A stretch of 64,000 nt of DNA, from contig JQIT01000006.1 in NCBI GenBank assembly GCA_000830255.1, positions 62,001 through 126,000 on the forward strand. The letters run 5' to 3'. The stretch comes from Sulfuricurvum sp. PC08-66 (lineage in GTDB: Bacteria; Campylobacterota; Campylobacteria; Campylobacterales; Sulfurimonadaceae). Both the position numbers and the translations under genes were made by a program. This document shows positions 1-9,479 of this stretch, piece by piece. Below the pieces are notes generated by a model. It was given only the letters and a program-made list of their open reading frames with translations. It was not told where the DNA came from and searched no databases. Position 1 is the stretch's first letter. The number at the start of each line of letters is the position of its first letter.

Positions 1-1067
1 ATAAAAAAGAGCGCAAATTGGGTGCTCTCTTCTCTGGCTTTTTGGATAGCCAACTGTATAAAGGTATCGAACAAAAAGCGATTGGGAAGCCCTGTGAGCA
101 TGTCGTGTTCAGCTTGGTGTTTGAGCTGTAGTGACTGCTCATCAAAAGCACGCGCTAGCTCTTCAAGCTCATCATCGGTACCGATGGGGCTACAGACAAT
201 GTTTTGGCTGCTGTTCCAGTGCTTGACCCTATCAAAGAGTGTCACGATAGGGTGTGTAATAGAGCGTCCCAACACTATCGACAAGCCAATCCCCACCACA
301 ATAAAAAAGAGTCCCAAAAGCGCCAATCGCTCAATCACCTCTACCACAGGACGCATCGTCTCCTCTCGTGGCAGACCAATATCTACAATAATCCCCAATC
401 GCTCCAAAAGGGGTGTGCTTTGGGTAGGGTGCATCGCGTAGGAGGAGAATTCCACTTCGTTGAAAGGATTGAAATCGTGCAGTGTTCGCTCTTGGGTGCG
501 AATACTCAAACGCATCCAATCCTCTTTGGGGATGATGTTTTGTGCGATAGCGCGTAGGTCAAACATCACGATAATGGCACCTTGAATCGTGTCGTAGTAG
601 CTTATGGGCACCATGAGGCGTAGGTGATTGTCGCTACTAATAGCAAGCGCCACCCTCCCCATCGCAAGTGCAGAGCGCAGTTGTGCTGAGTCGTGATAGC
701 TAGGCAGCGTATCGACGCTTTTGTAGAGTGGTCGACCATCGAAATCGACGATACTCACCGAGAGGACATCTTTGCCTTGGATGAAATTGCGCACCAACAC
801 AGGGAGATTCTTGGTACTCCCATCGACAAAAGCGTTGAGCACAAACTCATTTTTTGCCAAGAGCAAACTGCTCTCGACTAACACATCCAGTCTCTGCTCC
901 AAGCGCAGTTGTGTCGCTTGCGCTTTGCTGTGCAAGAGGCGTTGCATTTGGGTATTCATATGAGAGTAGGTAATGAGCGAAACCGTAATCGTCACCGCTA
1001 GCATCGCCAACGCAATGAGTGTGCTTACCTGCCACACTACACGGGTTTTGATGCTTCGCGTCATCAT
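1..1067 (-). CDS. Membrane-bound diguanylate cyclase (GGDEF), partial at left edge
   Basis: This is the amino-terminal part of a predicted c-di-GMP-forming enzyme; the gene runs off the window, so the GGDEF signature itself is not seen. Translation of the minus strand from 1067 gives a membrane helix (about residues 10-34), a periplasmic region to about 245 that could be a Cache-type sensor, a second helix (about 248-268), a HAMP-like linker, and at about 321 the string HDMLTGLPNRFLFD, the usual entry into a GGDEF domain. The start ATG overlaps the stop of the upstream binding-protein gene as ATGA, so the two are translationally coupled. Inference: the double binding protein presents ligands to this sensor. 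Whether the active site is intact cannot be judged. Confidence 0.85.
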   Translation of the reverse strand, partial: MMTRSIKTRVVWQVSTLIALAMLAVTITVSLITYSHMNTQMQRLLHSKAQATQLRLEQRLDVLVESSLLLAKNEFVLNAFVDGSTKNLPVLVRNFIQGKDVLSVSIVDFDGRPLYKSVDTLPSYHDSAQLRSALAMGRVALAISSDNHLRLMVPISYYDTIQGAIIVMFDLRAIAQNIIPKEDWMRLSIRTQERTLHDFNPFNEVEFSSYAMHPTQSTPLLERLGIIVDIGLPREETMRPVVEVIERLALLGLFFIVVGIGLSIVLGRSITHPIVTLFDRVKHWNSSQNIVCSPIGTDDELEELARAFDEQSLQLKHQAEHDMLTGLPNRFLFDTFIQLAIQKAREESTQFALFF

Positions 1068-3214
1068 GGCTGCTTGACCTTATAGAGCACCATATGGGCA
1101 TTGGGTGCGTACTGCACCATACGATAATTTTGCACCGATATGGCTTCATAATCCTCTGCGCCAAAGGGCTTTTCGTAGCGCTGTACTACGCCCTCATAGT
1201 GCTCGATGCGTTGCAACCCACGCACAATCGCCTTGGGCTGTGTGCTTTTGGCTAGCACCACTGCACGCTCCAACATTCCCATCGCATCGTAGGCATGGGC
1301 TACGCCTTGAGGTGCCTCGATAGATGTCGTTTCGTCCAAATGGTAGGCGTGTTGGTAGGAGGCAAAGAGGTGTCGCGCTTGCGGTGTCATATGCGCCTCA
1401 TCGAAAGCAAAAGTAGTGAATATCGCCAAATCGAGGTTGCGAAGTGCACCAATATGTTGGTAATAAAAATCACTTCCTAAAACACCCCAGTGTGAGACGA
1501 TAGGGGTTTTGTGCGGTTGCGATGCCAAATACTCTACAATGTGCCCTGCTTCGGTGGGATTGGCGATGAGTAGCACCACATCGTAGTCGATATCCTCGAT
1601 AATCTTCCACAACAGCTCACCTTCAAAAGCATCACCCCGTGAAAAGCCCACCGCATGAGCACTGTCGATACCCAACGATGTTGCATAGTGCATCATGTTG
1701 CGTTGATTCTCTTCACCCCATATCGATTTTTCATACAAAATCAGAGGCTTTTGCCCTTTCCCTAGCGCAAAATCTGTCAATTTTTTGCTCACCCATGTAT
1801 CGTTGGCTGAGACACGAAAAATATTGCCCAAACTGCTTTGGACATTGATACTCGAAGCGGACCACGTCAACAAAAAGGGGATAGGCAACGCTGCAAAATG
1901 GCTCTTTTGGGCGACGACGGCGGCGCTTTGCACTCCTCCAAAAATTGCCAACATATTAGGAATACTCAATAACTCATCGACATGACGCTCACCCAACGTC
2001 GCCAATCCTTGATGGTCCATCGCCACAAGATGCACTTCATGTCCCAAAATCCCGCCTGCACTGTTGATACGTGCGAGTGCTAGCTCGATGCCGCGTTTGA
2101 TAGCCAATCCTGCGGCTTTGGTGCTTTGGGAGAGGTCGGCACTGAGCCCCACGTAGTAGCACTCCTCATGGCGCGTGTCGTTTGCCAATCGTATCGCCTC
2201 TGTTTTGGAGAGAATATGCGCGCCAATTTCACGCTCAAATTTTTTCGCCAAAGGAGCAAACGCCCTCTCGAACTCTCGTACAACCTTCTGGGGCATTCGC
2301 ACTATCTCGATACCCGAAGCTCGCATCTCCTCGATGAGTATCGCCTCACGTCGTTGCGTCTCTTCACGCTCCCACGGGGTCACAGCGCGCAGGTTCTCGA
2401 TGAGCATTTGGCGCACCTCATCGCCTAGTGCCTCAAAACGCTTCGCACTTATCGATACGACATACCCCAAATAGGCGTGGTCGGTCAAAGTGAGCTGTTT
2501 TTGCTCTTTGTAAAAGCCCATCGAATAGATGGCAATGAGAGGGTTCTCTTGGGCATCGACCACCTTGTCAGCCAAGGCTTGATAAGTGGCATGAAAATCT
2601 ATCGATACAGGCTGTGCCCCAAGGACTCTAAACTGCTCCATAATAAGGCGGCTCTTCATCACACGCACTTTTTTGTTTTTGAAATCGTGCGGAGCATCGA
2701 TAGGGAAATTGGAGGTGAACTGCTTGAATCCATTCTCCCAAAAGGTCACGCCAATCAGCCCACTCTCGCGCAACCGCTCCAAGAGCAGATACCCCACTTC
2801 ACCATCGAGCATCGCGTAGAGCTCTTGACGGTTTTGAAAATAGAAGGGCAAATCGACATACTGCATCGAGGGAGAAAGGACACTCATTTTTGCCGTGGGC
2901 GTCAGCACGATATCGAGCTGCCCGTTGCGTGCCATCTCCATCATCTCATCGTCGGTGCCTAGCTCTTGATTGGGGTAGACATCGATACGTACTGCGCCAT
3001 GTGTCGCTTCCCATATTTGGGCGGCGAAGCGCTGTGCTGCTGCATGCAGTGCACTCTCGTGTGGGGTATTGTGACCTAGTCGCAAAACCAAAGGCTCTTT
3101 TTTTTGCGAAATATTTTGGGCAGGTACCGCAGTCGTATCGCTACGGCTGCCGACCCAAAAGAGCACCGCCAACGCTAAAGAAGAGAGGAGTGCGATGAAG
3201 AGTTTGAGTCTCAT
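1064..3214 (-). CDS. Fused DctP-type and LivK-type periplasmic binding protein
   Basis: The protein of about 716 residues carries two solute-binding modules in one chain. After an N-terminal signal or anchor helix, residues about 45-345 look like a TRAP DctP protein, including the KVRVMKSRLI segment that in the family holds the carboxylate-binding Arg. Residues about 350-700 look like a branched-chain amino acid type ABC binding protein (Peripla_BP_6; GLAIKRGIELALARINSAGG near its start). No TRAP or ABC permease gene lies within the visible neighbourhood. Instead the gene is coupled by an ATGA overlap to a membrane GGDEF protein, which favours signalling over transport. I chose the ATG at 3214 because MRLKLFIALLSS starts a good signal sequence; upstream codons in this frame precede it without one. 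Confidence 0.85.
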   Translation of the reverse strand: MRLKLFIALLSSLALAVLFWVGSRSDTTAVPAQNISQKKEPLVLRLGHNTPHESALHAAAQRFAAQIWEATHGAVRIDVYPNQELGTDDEMMEMARNGQLDIVLTPTAKMSVLSPSMQYVDLPFYFQNRQELYAMLDGEVGYLLLERLRESGLIGVTFWENGFKQFTSNFPIDAPHDFKNKKVRVMKSRLIMEQFRVLGAQPVSIDFHATYQALADKVVDAQENPLIAIYSMGFYKEQKQLTLTDHAYLGYVVSISAKRFEALGDEVRQMLIENLRAVTPWEREETQRREAILIEEMRASGIEIVRMPQKVVREFERAFAPLAKKFEREIGAHILSKTEAIRLANDTRHEECYYVGLSADLSQSTKAAGLAIKRGIELALARINSAGGILGHEVHLVAMDHQGLATLGERHVDELLSIPNMLAIFGGVQSAAVVAQKSHFAALPIPFLLTWSASSINVQSSLGNIFRVSANDTWVSKKLTDFALGKGQKPLILYEKSIWGEENQRNMMHYATSLGIDSAHAVGFSRGDAFEGELLWKIIEDIDYDVVLLIANPTEAGHIVEYLASQPHKTPIVSHWGVLGSDFYYQHIGALRNLDLAIFTTFAFDEAHMTPQARHLFASYQHAYHLDETTSIEAPQGVAHAYDAMGMLERAVVLAKSTQPKAIVRGLQRIEHYEGVVQRYEKPFGAEDYEAISVQNYRMVQYAPNAHMVLYKVKQP

Positions 3215-3384
3215 AAATAGCCTGTTTTTTAGTGTCGCATGCGCGGGGATTGTAGCACGGCTAGAGGCAAAAAAATCTGAAAAGTCTCTCAAGAAAAATT
3301 ACGAAGGTTTCAAGCGATTTACACCTCTTCTAAGCGACTCACCGATAGACTCCTTTTTATTTTTGCTCTTTACAAAGGTCTCTT

Positions 3385-3744
3385 ATGTTTTTGCACAAAA
3401 CCCTCGATAGCGTCCCTGCAAACCCTCAATCCGCGGGCAAAGGCGTCTCGATGAAGATGCTTCTCTCCCCCGATGAATCGCCCCATTTCGCCATGCGCAA
3501 TTTCCGCATCGAGGCGGGCGGACATATGCCACTGCACACCAACACTGTCGAGCATGAACAGTACGTCATCAGTGGACGTGCACGTGTCGTCGTGGGAGAG
3601 GAGAGCTTCGAAGCCAAAAGCGGCGATGTACTCCTCATCCCTGCGGGCGTACCCCACAGCTATGAGACGCTAGGCGATGAAGCCTACAGCTTTTTGTGCC
3701 TAGTACCCAAAGCCCCTGACACTATCGCACTGTTGAGTTGCTAG
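3385..3744 (+). CDS. Small cupin-domain protein
   Basis: This is a 119-residue single-domain cupin. The first cupin motif is visible around residues 50-63 (PLHTNTVEHEQYVISG, two His and a Glu as metal ligands) and the second around residues 84-92 (LLIPAGVPHSY, third His). Such proteins bind a divalent metal and are either small dioxygenases or isomerases, or binding proteins; the substrate cannot be told. The start ATG has a good ribosome site (AAAGG) about 8 bases upstream. The gene is divergent from the DctP/LivK fusion, and its end overlaps the end of the convergent cutA by 23 bases. Confidence 0.8.
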   Translation: MFLHKTLDSVPANPQSAGKGVSMKMLLSPDESPHFAMRNFRIEAGGHMPLHTNTVEHEQYVISGRARVVVGEESFEAKSGDVLLIPAGVPHSYETLGDEAYSFLCLVPKAPDTIALLSC

Positions 3745-4039
3745 CATTTAGCCACGCCAAATAGGGTGCATACCCTGTGGCAATATCTATCGCCAAAATC
3801 TCTGGTAAATCGTAATCGTGATGCTTGACAATTAGTGCTTCGATAGCGTTGTAATCCTGCTTGCTTGCCTTAATCTGCAAAAGAAGCTCACTGCTTTGCT
3901 GACGCTCTCCCTCCCAAACATAGTGACTTTGGATAGGTACTACGTGTACACAACTGCTGAGTTTTGCCTCCAAGAGAGCATCGATGATGCGTGAAGCGGC
4001 TGTATCGTTATCGACGGTGGTTTGAATGAGGATGGGCAT
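3722..4039 (-). CDS. cutA: CutA-like divalent-ion tolerance protein
   Basis: The 105-residue length and the ordered motifs fit CutA1, a small trimeric cytoplasmic protein with a PII-like fold. Visible signatures are the SSCVHVVPIQSHYVWEGE block, the TKAS-like LLQIKASKQDYNAIE stretch, and HHDYDLPEILAIDIATGYAPYLAW near the C-terminus, which matches the family's closing Y-x-x-W segment. The family is linked to copper or other divalent-metal tolerance, but its biochemical role is unsettled. The gene is convergent with the cupin gene and shares 23 bases with it. A tRNA-Asn gene follows on the same strand further upstream. Confidence 0.85.
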   Translation of the reverse strand: MPILIQTTVDNDTAASRIIDALLEAKLSSCVHVVPIQSHYVWEGERQQSSELLLQIKASKQDYNAIEALIVKHHDYDLPEILAIDIATGYAPYLAWLNASNSTVR

Positions 4040-4138
4040 ACGTGGTTACACTCCCAAAAAATGATGGCCTGATTGTAACGCTATTTGGCTTTTGCGCTTT
4101 TTTGAGTATCGATAAGGTGAAGAGGATTTGAAAAAAAA

Positions 4139-4213
<75 letters not shown>

Positions 4214-4285
4214 ATGGGGGAAGTGAAACAACGAAAGAGGTTGTCGTTTCAAGTGGCGAAATTATAGGTAAACACGCCCTTTTTG

Positions 4286-5230
4286 TCAAGCTTTTTGGCG
4301 CTTTTTGACCAAGTTTTTGCACAGAAGATAAAAAAGCTGTTCGTTGATGGCTTGAGTGCACACTACACCCTCCCCTACCATGCGTGCCAACGCCTCTTGC
4401 GATGCACTATCGAAGAGCTCTAGCACCTCTTGAGGTGAGAGCACACGGTTGGCAAGCGTCGCTACAATCTCCTCGTCGCTGTAGTGTGAAGCGATGGCGT
4501 GTTGGGTGTGACGCTTGGCGATATGCACAGGAAGCGCAGGGTCAAAACAGCCCGCCAACGCTTCAAGCACTCCATTACTCACCGCTTCGACCTTATAAGC
4601 TGGAGGTCTATCGATAGTGCCTATATCGATACGATGTAGACGTAGAGGGCGCAAGAAATCGCTCAACGCCTGCATCTCTTCGATGGTGTCATTGATGCCT
4701 TTGACCACCAAGATTTCGATGATGAGTTCACCGCGGTAAAGAGAGGCAAAACGCACCAATGCGCTCTTGATAGCCTCGATAGTAATAGTGGCGTGTGGTC
4801 TATCGATTTTGGCAAAAACAGCAGGTGTGACGGCATCTAGTGAACATTTAACTTGGTCGAAAAGCTGTAGCGCATCGAATATTTCCTCATCGATAAGACC
4901 TGCGCTGTTAGTCAAGATGAGCAATTTTCGCGTACCTTTTGCCGCTACAAGTGCATGCGCCAATTGTGTGAAGTGGGGATAGAGCGTAGGCTCACCGTTT
5001 GCCGTGAGCGTAATGACATCGACGTGTGGATGTATCACCAATGCTTTTTGAAGTGCCTCAATAATATCGCTGACACTTAGCGTCACATCGCTGTGCGCCA
5101 CAGGAGCGCGTGGGTCTAGCTCGCAATAGAGGCAGTCAAAATTGCACCGCTTGAGTGCAGGACTCACATCGATACCCAGCGACACCCCAAAACGTCGAGA
5201 GAGAATGGGACCAAAAATTATTGCATCCAT
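4286..5230 (-). CDS. Radical SAM protein (COG0731-like)
   Basis: This is a cytoplasmic radical S-adenosylmethionine enzyme of about 314 residues. The cluster-binding motif is CNFDCLYCE (C-x3-C-x2-C) near residue 30, and the SAM-binding strand appears as TANGEPTLYP near residue 78. The N-terminal FGPILSRRFG is typical of the COG0731 Fe-S oxidoreductase group found throughout Campylobacterota; its reaction is not known to me. The C-terminal third, with EEIVATLANR and VLSPQEVLELF, resembles a small helical domain. I place the start at 5230 (MDAIIFGP) because the longer frame adds residues that do not look conserved. A signal-peptide protein starts 55 bases away on the opposite strand. Confidence 0.75.
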   Translation of the reverse strand: MDAIIFGPILSRRFGVSLGIDVSPALKRCNFDCLYCELDPRAPVAHSDVTLSVSDIIEALQKALVIHPHVDVITLTANGEPTLYPHFTQLAHALVAAKGTRKLLILTNSAGLIDEEIFDALQLFDQVKCSLDAVTPAVFAKIDRPHATITIEAIKSALVRFASLYRGELIIEILVVKGINDTIEEMQALSDFLRPLRLHRIDIGTIDRPPAYKVEAVSNGVLEALAGCFDPALPVHIAKRHTQHAIASHYSDEEIVATLANRVLSPQEVLELFDSASQEALARMVGEGVVCTQAINEQLFYLLCKNLVKKRQKA

Positions 5231-5285
5231 GCGCACTTGCCTTTGGAAAAGTTTGCTACCATTGTGCCCAAAAAGAGCCGACACT

Positions 5286-5735
5286 ATGCGTATATTTTGG
5301 GGAATTTTACTTTTTACGTGGGGGCTTGCCTACGATGTGGGAGAGCGTATCGATAGCATCATGCTCGCATCGCAACATGCAAGCTCTCATACGCTTAATA
5401 TGGAGACGCGCTATGTGCTTATTAGCTTCGATAAGCGCACCACGCACCTACAAAACCGTACTATCGCCCGCAAAGGGGGCAGTGGCTACCTCGAACGTGA
5501 AAAAATTTTTAGCATGGTCGATGCCAGCCAAGTACCGCCCTCTATTCTCTCACTCTTTGTTTTACCCAATTTGCAAAGCTACGAAGCGCCACTTTTGCTG
5601 TGTCACGATGCCAATCTCTGCAGACAATTTCCCTATCTCGAGGGACATTTAACACTGCTACAACTCGACCGTGGAGAGGTTCGCGCACTCACCTTTATCG
5701 ATGAGGCACGCTTTTTGGAGGCGATACTTCCCTAG
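5286..5735 (+). CDS. Exported protein of unknown function
   Basis: I do not recognise this 149-residue protein. The first 15 residues ([15 protein letters not shown]) form a plausible signal peptide, so the product is probably periplasmic. The rest is a mixed sequence with two close cysteines ([12 protein letters not shown]), which may form a disulfide. A longer reading from 5142 exists, but it would overlap the divergent radical SAM gene and would bury the signal peptide. The last 4 bases overlap the end of the convergent hemE. Confidence 0.6.
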   Translation: MRIFWGILLFTWGLAYDVGERIDSIMLASQHASSHTLNMETRYVLISFDKRTTHLQNRTIARKGGSGYLEREKIFSMVDASQVPPSILSLFVLPNLQSYEAPLLLCHDANLCRQFPYLEGHLTLLQLDRGEVRALTFIDEARFLEAILP

Positions 5736-6754
5736 CGACTGGAGTAGTTATGCACCAAATCGACGAGGAATTTGGCATCTTCAGGGTCAAAATCGGGCAA
5801 CATGCCGTGTCCTAGATTGAAGATATGTCCACCCTTTTTGCCCATAATATCGATAATCTCTTTGGCGCCACGTGTAGTAGCCTCGCGACTGTAGAGACGT
5901 GAAGGTTCCATATTGCCTTGGAGGACATATTTATCCCCCAATTTCTCTTTGGCAAGTGCCATAGGCGTAGACCAATCGACGCCAAAAACATCGAAATTAC
6001 CATAAATATTGTCCAAATAGCCCGCTATGCCTTTGGGGAAGAGCATCACAGGGATTTTGGGGTATTTGGCTTTGATATGCTCGGCTATTTCGACCATGTA
6101 GTTCCAACTAAACTCAAAATAGACCTCCTCTTCGAGTGCCGCCGCCCACGAATCGAAAATCATCACGGCATCGACACCCGCTTCGATTTGACGCTCCAAG
6201 TACCCCTTGATGACATGCGTAAGCTTGGCTAGCATCGCATGGACAAATTCAGGATTTTTGTAGACTTCGCGTTTGCAGATATTGTAGGTTTTGGTGCCTT
6301 CGCCCTCTATCATGTAGGTCGCAAGCGTCCACGGTGAACCTGTGAAACCTATGAGCGCTTTATCTTTGGCAAGCTCTTGGCGTACAATTTTGATGGTCTC
6401 ATAGACATAAGTGAGTTTGGCTGCGGCATCGCTATCGAGGGCATCCAAGTTGGCTTGGGTGCGAATAGGATGAGCGAAGTGTGGACCTTCACCCTTAATA
6501 AAATCAAGCTCCATGCCCATCTCATTGGGTACGACCAAAATATCAGAGAAAAGTATCGCCGCATCGACACCCAATCGACGTACAGGTTGCAGTGTCACCT
6601 CTGCGGCAAGCTTGGGAGCGTGGCAAAGATTGAGAAAATTACCCGCCTCTTTGCGCACCTCCATGTACTCTGGTAGGTATCGACCCGCTTGGCGCATCAT
6701 CCATATAGGGGTGTAAGGTGTAGGTTTGCCCAAGCAAGCGTCGATGAATACCAT
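5732..6754 (-). CDS. hemE: Uroporphyrinogen decarboxylase
   Basis: HemE converts uroporphyrinogen III to coproporphyrinogen III in haem synthesis in the cytosol. The 340-residue length is normal. Signatures are [15 protein letters not shown] near the N-terminus (the family's WxMRQAGR), [16 protein letters not shown] near residue 140, and IFDSWAAAL near residue 198. The start ATG shares one base with the stop of the upstream yqhA-like gene (TAATG), so the two are translated together. hemN and hemB also lie in this window but in other operons. Confidence 0.97.
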   Translation of the reverse strand: MVFIDACLGKPTPYTPIWMMRQAGRYLPEYMEVRKEAGNFLNLCHAPKLAAEVTLQPVRRLGVDAAILFSDILVVPNEMGMELDFIKGEGPHFAHPIRTQANLDALDSDAAAKLTYVYETIKIVRQELAKDKALIGFTGSPWTLATYMIEGEGTKTYNICKREVYKNPEFVHAMLAKLTHVIKGYLERQIEAGVDAVMIFDSWAAALEEEVYFEFSWNYMVEIAEHIKAKYPKIPVMLFPKGIAGYLDNIYGNFDVFGVDWSTPMALAKEKLGDKYVLQGNMEPSRLYSREATTRGAKEIIDIMGKKGGHIFNLGHGMLPDFDPEDAKFLVDLVHNYSSR

Positions 6755-7260
6755 TAGTGATTACCTTTGTGTAAGAAATAGAGCCCCACAGACAAGAGCA
6801 AAATCGAGCCTGCGAAATAGAGCATCTCTAGCGGTGTTGCATAACTGGTGTAGAGCACTTTTTGGAAAAAGCTCACCACCAAAACCATCACAATGACTTT
6901 GGCAAGTTTGTCTTTGAGGTCATCGAGCGATTGAATATCCAAAATTTTGGAGCTTTGCTCAGAGTCGGCATGGTCGATTTGCGAAATGAAAAGCTCATAA
7001 ATCCCAAACGAAAAGATAAGCATCACAATCGCGATAAGATAGAGGTCGATAGCACCGATAATAGCCGAGACCACCTCTTCGTGAAAGTGTGAAGGGTGCT
7101 CATGATTGATATAGACATCGATAGTTTTGACCGCAATTTGGAAGACATCGATACTTGCCACGGTAAACAAAATCAAGGCACCCACAAGTGCAAAAATCAC
7201 AGGAAGCAGTACAAAAAAACGACTGCTCCACAACCCTCTTTCAAACAATTTTTCAAACAT
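6754..7260 (-). CDS. YqhA-family (UPF0114) membrane protein
   Basis: This is a 168-residue inner-membrane protein. Helices are visible at about residues 15-40 ([20 protein letters not shown]), 63-90 ([20 protein letters not shown]), 118-133 ([11 protein letters not shown]) and 145-162. The helix-2 pattern with AIDLYLIA and the following FGIYELFIS is characteristic of UPF0114/YqhA. The function of the family is not established. The gene sits between asd (2 bases after the asd stop) and hemE (one-base overlap), so it appears to be the middle of an asd-yqhA-hemE run. Confidence 0.85.
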   Translation of the reverse strand: MFEKLFERGLWSSRFFVLLPVIFALVGALILFTVASIDVFQIAVKTIDVYINHEHPSHFHEEVVSAIIGAIDLYLIAIVMLIFSFGIYELFISQIDHADSEQSSKILDIQSLDDLKDKLAKVIVMVLVVSFFQKVLYTSYATPLEMLYFAGSILLLSVGLYFLHKGNH

Positions 7261-7262
7261 TT

Positions 7263-8288
7263 TTACTCCTTTGTCTCAATCCATTTTTGCGCAATGCGCA
7301 CCGCATTGGTTGCCGCACCTACACGTAGATTGTCCGCGACTATCCACAAATGCAATACGTTTCGTTGGAAAATATCCTCACGAATACGCCCTACGAAGGT
7401 CTCGTTGCGGTCTACGCACATAGCTGGCATTGGGTAGGTCTTAGTCGATGGCTCATCCATCACCACGACATTGGGCGCTTTTGCCAATATTTCACGTACT
7501 TCACTTGCTGTGACATCACACTCGAATGTCAGCCTAATCGACTCAGCGTGACCACGTAGCGTAGGCACACGTACACACGTCGCGGCTACTTCGATCTCTT
7601 TGTGGAGAATTTTGACCGATTCGTTGACCATTTTCATCTCCTCTTTGGTAAAACCATTCTCCGTAAAGACGTCGATTTGAGGGATAACATTGTTGACGAT
7701 TTGGTGTGGGAAGGCTTTGGGTTCGCACTCATCGAGTTTGAAATTGAGCATATCTTGCATTTGGCGCACCAACTCCTCCATAGCAGAGTTGCCCGCACCA
7801 GATGTGGCTTGATAGGTCGATACATCGACACGCACAAGGTCAAACGCCTCATCGAGGGGCTTGAGCACTTGTACCATTTGAATCGTCGAGCAGTTGGGGT
7901 TGGCGATGATGCCTGTGTTTTTCCAGAGTGCAATATCCTCAGGATTTACCTCTGGTACGACCAAGGGTACATCGGGGAACATACGGAAATGGCTAGTATT
8001 GTCGATGACTACAGCTCCCGCTTTTGCGGCACTGGGTGCGAACTCTTTGGAGACGCTTCCCCCTGCGCTAAAAAGGGCAATTTCGATGCCCTGCTCTGCA
8101 AAAACAGTATGCGTAAGCTCCATCACATCATACTCTTGACCACGATACTCGACCGTTTTGCCAAGACTACGAGCACTCGCAAGCGGAATGAGCTTGCCCA
8201 CAGGAAAATCTACCTCTTCCAAAACACGTAAAATCTCTTCACCCACAGCACCCGTAGCCCCTACGACTGCAACACTGTATTTTTTCAT
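7263..8288 (-). CDS. asd: Aspartate-semialdehyde dehydrogenase
   Basis: Asd reduces aspartyl phosphate to the semialdehyde, the branch point to lysine, diaminopimelate, threonine and methionine. The 341-residue protein begins with the NADP-binding VAVVGATGAVGEEI. The catalytic Cys is in IIANPNCSTIQMVQVL (about residue 130), and the substrate site appears as RVPTLRGHAESI near residue 244. It begins at the base after the flgR stop side of the cluster, with the order gyrA-flgP-flgQ-flgR-asd as in Campylobacter jejuni, and is probably partly cotranscribed with those genes. Confidence 0.97.
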   Translation of the reverse strand: MKKYSVAVVGATGAVGEEILRVLEEVDFPVGKLIPLASARSLGKTVEYRGQEYDVMELTHTVFAEQGIEIALFSAGGSVSKEFAPSAAKAGAVVIDNTSHFRMFPDVPLVVPEVNPEDIALWKNTGIIANPNCSTIQMVQVLKPLDEAFDLVRVDVSTYQATSGAGNSAMEELVRQMQDMLNFKLDECEPKAFPHQIVNNVIPQIDVFTENGFTKEEMKMVNESVKILHKEIEVAATCVRVPTLRGHAESIRLTFECDVTASEVREILAKAPNVVVMDEPSTKTYPMPAMCVDRNETFVGRIREDIFQRNVLHLWIVADNLRVGAATNAVRIAQKWIETKE

Positions 8289-9479
8289 TCAAACTCCTAC
8301 TTGGTATTTATCTTTTTTATCACTGCTTCGACTCTCCAAAAAGAGTTCGTGCGCCTCTATCAAAGCCCCATCACTCAATATCGCTGCACGCTCCACCACC
8401 GAGAGTAGCTCTCGAATATTGCCAGGCCACTCATACTGCAAAAGAGCTTGCATCGCATCGCCACCAAAACGCTTCTCACCCAAAGTGTAGCGTTGTGCTG
8501 TTTTTTCTAGCGCGTACTGCGCAATAGCTTCAATCTCATCGATACGCTCGCGCAAAGGGGGAATCGAGAGAGGAATCGTATTGAGTCGATAGTACAAATC
8601 CTCACGAAAGTGATTCTCTCGAATAAGCTCTGCTACATTTGCATTGGTAGCGGACAAAATACGCACATCGATTTTGAGGGGTTTTTGTGCCCCTAGGCGT
8701 ACAATCTCGCGCTCTTGAAGCGCACGCAAAAGCTTGGCTTGCAAATGGTAGGGCATCTCTGCTATCTCATCGAGGAAGAGCGTACCGCCGTGTGCTTGCT
8801 CAAATTTGCCCATTTTGTCCGCATGTGCATCGGTAAAAGCACCGCGCATAAAGCCGAACAACTCACTCTCGATGAGATTTTCTGGAATCGCCGCCATGTT
8901 GATAGCGACAAAAGGTTTGTCACTGCGCAAAGAGTTTTCGTGAATATAGCGCGCGAAGACCTCTTTGCCCACGCCACTCTCGCCCAAAAGCATCACTGCT
9001 GCATCGGTTTTGGCGGCTTTGAGCGCCATCGCTTTGGCGCGACTAATAGCATCGCTTTGCCCCACAAAACCACCCGAGGTAGCGGTACTTTGCTGTGATA
9101 CTTGGGTTTTGGTGATTTGCTGAATTTTGGCACTTCGTTTAATAGCATCGACAAGAGTATCTATCTCAAAAGGTTTGAGCAAAAAATCTTTGACACCCAT
9201 GCGAATCGAATCGATTGCTTTTTGCAACGTCGCATTGCCCGTCATAATAATAATCTCAAAAACCCCTGCGAAGGTCGCCTCTAACTCTTTGATAAAGGCT
9301 AGACCATCCATACCCGGCATATTGATATCTGTCACGACAACATTGTAGGTGTTGTCGATTTTTTTCAATGCATCTTTGGCATTTTTGAAAGTGATAATTT
9401 CAAACTCTGGATAATCCCCAAGGGCGATTTCCAAAGATTTTCGCATGTTGATATCATCCTCAACAATCGCTATTTTCAC
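8289..9479 (-). CDS. flgR: Sigma-54 response regulator FlgR, without DNA-binding domain
   Basis: FlgR is the NtrC-type activator of sigma-54 flagellar genes, phosphorylated by FlgS in related species. Residues 1-120 are a receiver with phosphoacceptor Asp in VVVTDINMPG and a Lys in FLLKPFE. An AAA+ domain follows with Walker A GESGVGKE and Walker B GGTLFLDEIAEM. Two features stand out. The sigma-54 contact loop reads GAFTDA instead of the usual GAFTGA, and the chain stops soon after WPGNIREL with no Fis-type helix-turn-helix, as known for H. pylori FlgR. The position between flgQ and asd matches C. jejuni. Its first 4 bases overlap flgQ. Confidence 0.9.
   Translation of the reverse strand: MKIAIVEDDINMRKSLEIALGDYPEFEIITFKNAKDALKKIDNTYNVVVTDINMPGMDGLAFIKELEATFAGVFEIIIMTGNATLQKAIDSIRMGVKDFLLKPFEIDTLVDAIKRSAKIQQITKTQVSQQSTATSGGFVGQSDAISRAKAMALKAAKTDAAVMLLGESGVGKEVFARYIHENSLRSDKPFVAINMAAIPENLIESELFGFMRGAFTDAHADKMGKFEQAHGGTLFLDEIAEMPYHLQAKLLRALQEREIVRLGAQKPLKIDVRILSATNANVAELIRENHFREDLYYRLNTIPLSIPPLRERIDEIEAIAQYALEKTAQRYTLGEKRFGGDAMQALLQYEWPGNIRELLSVVERAAILSDGALIEAHELFLESRSSDKKDKYQVGV

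Noticed and set aside
7602-8231. Open frame of 209 codons opposite asd
   Set aside because: Antisense shadow of asd with no family features; the asd frame explains the region fully.
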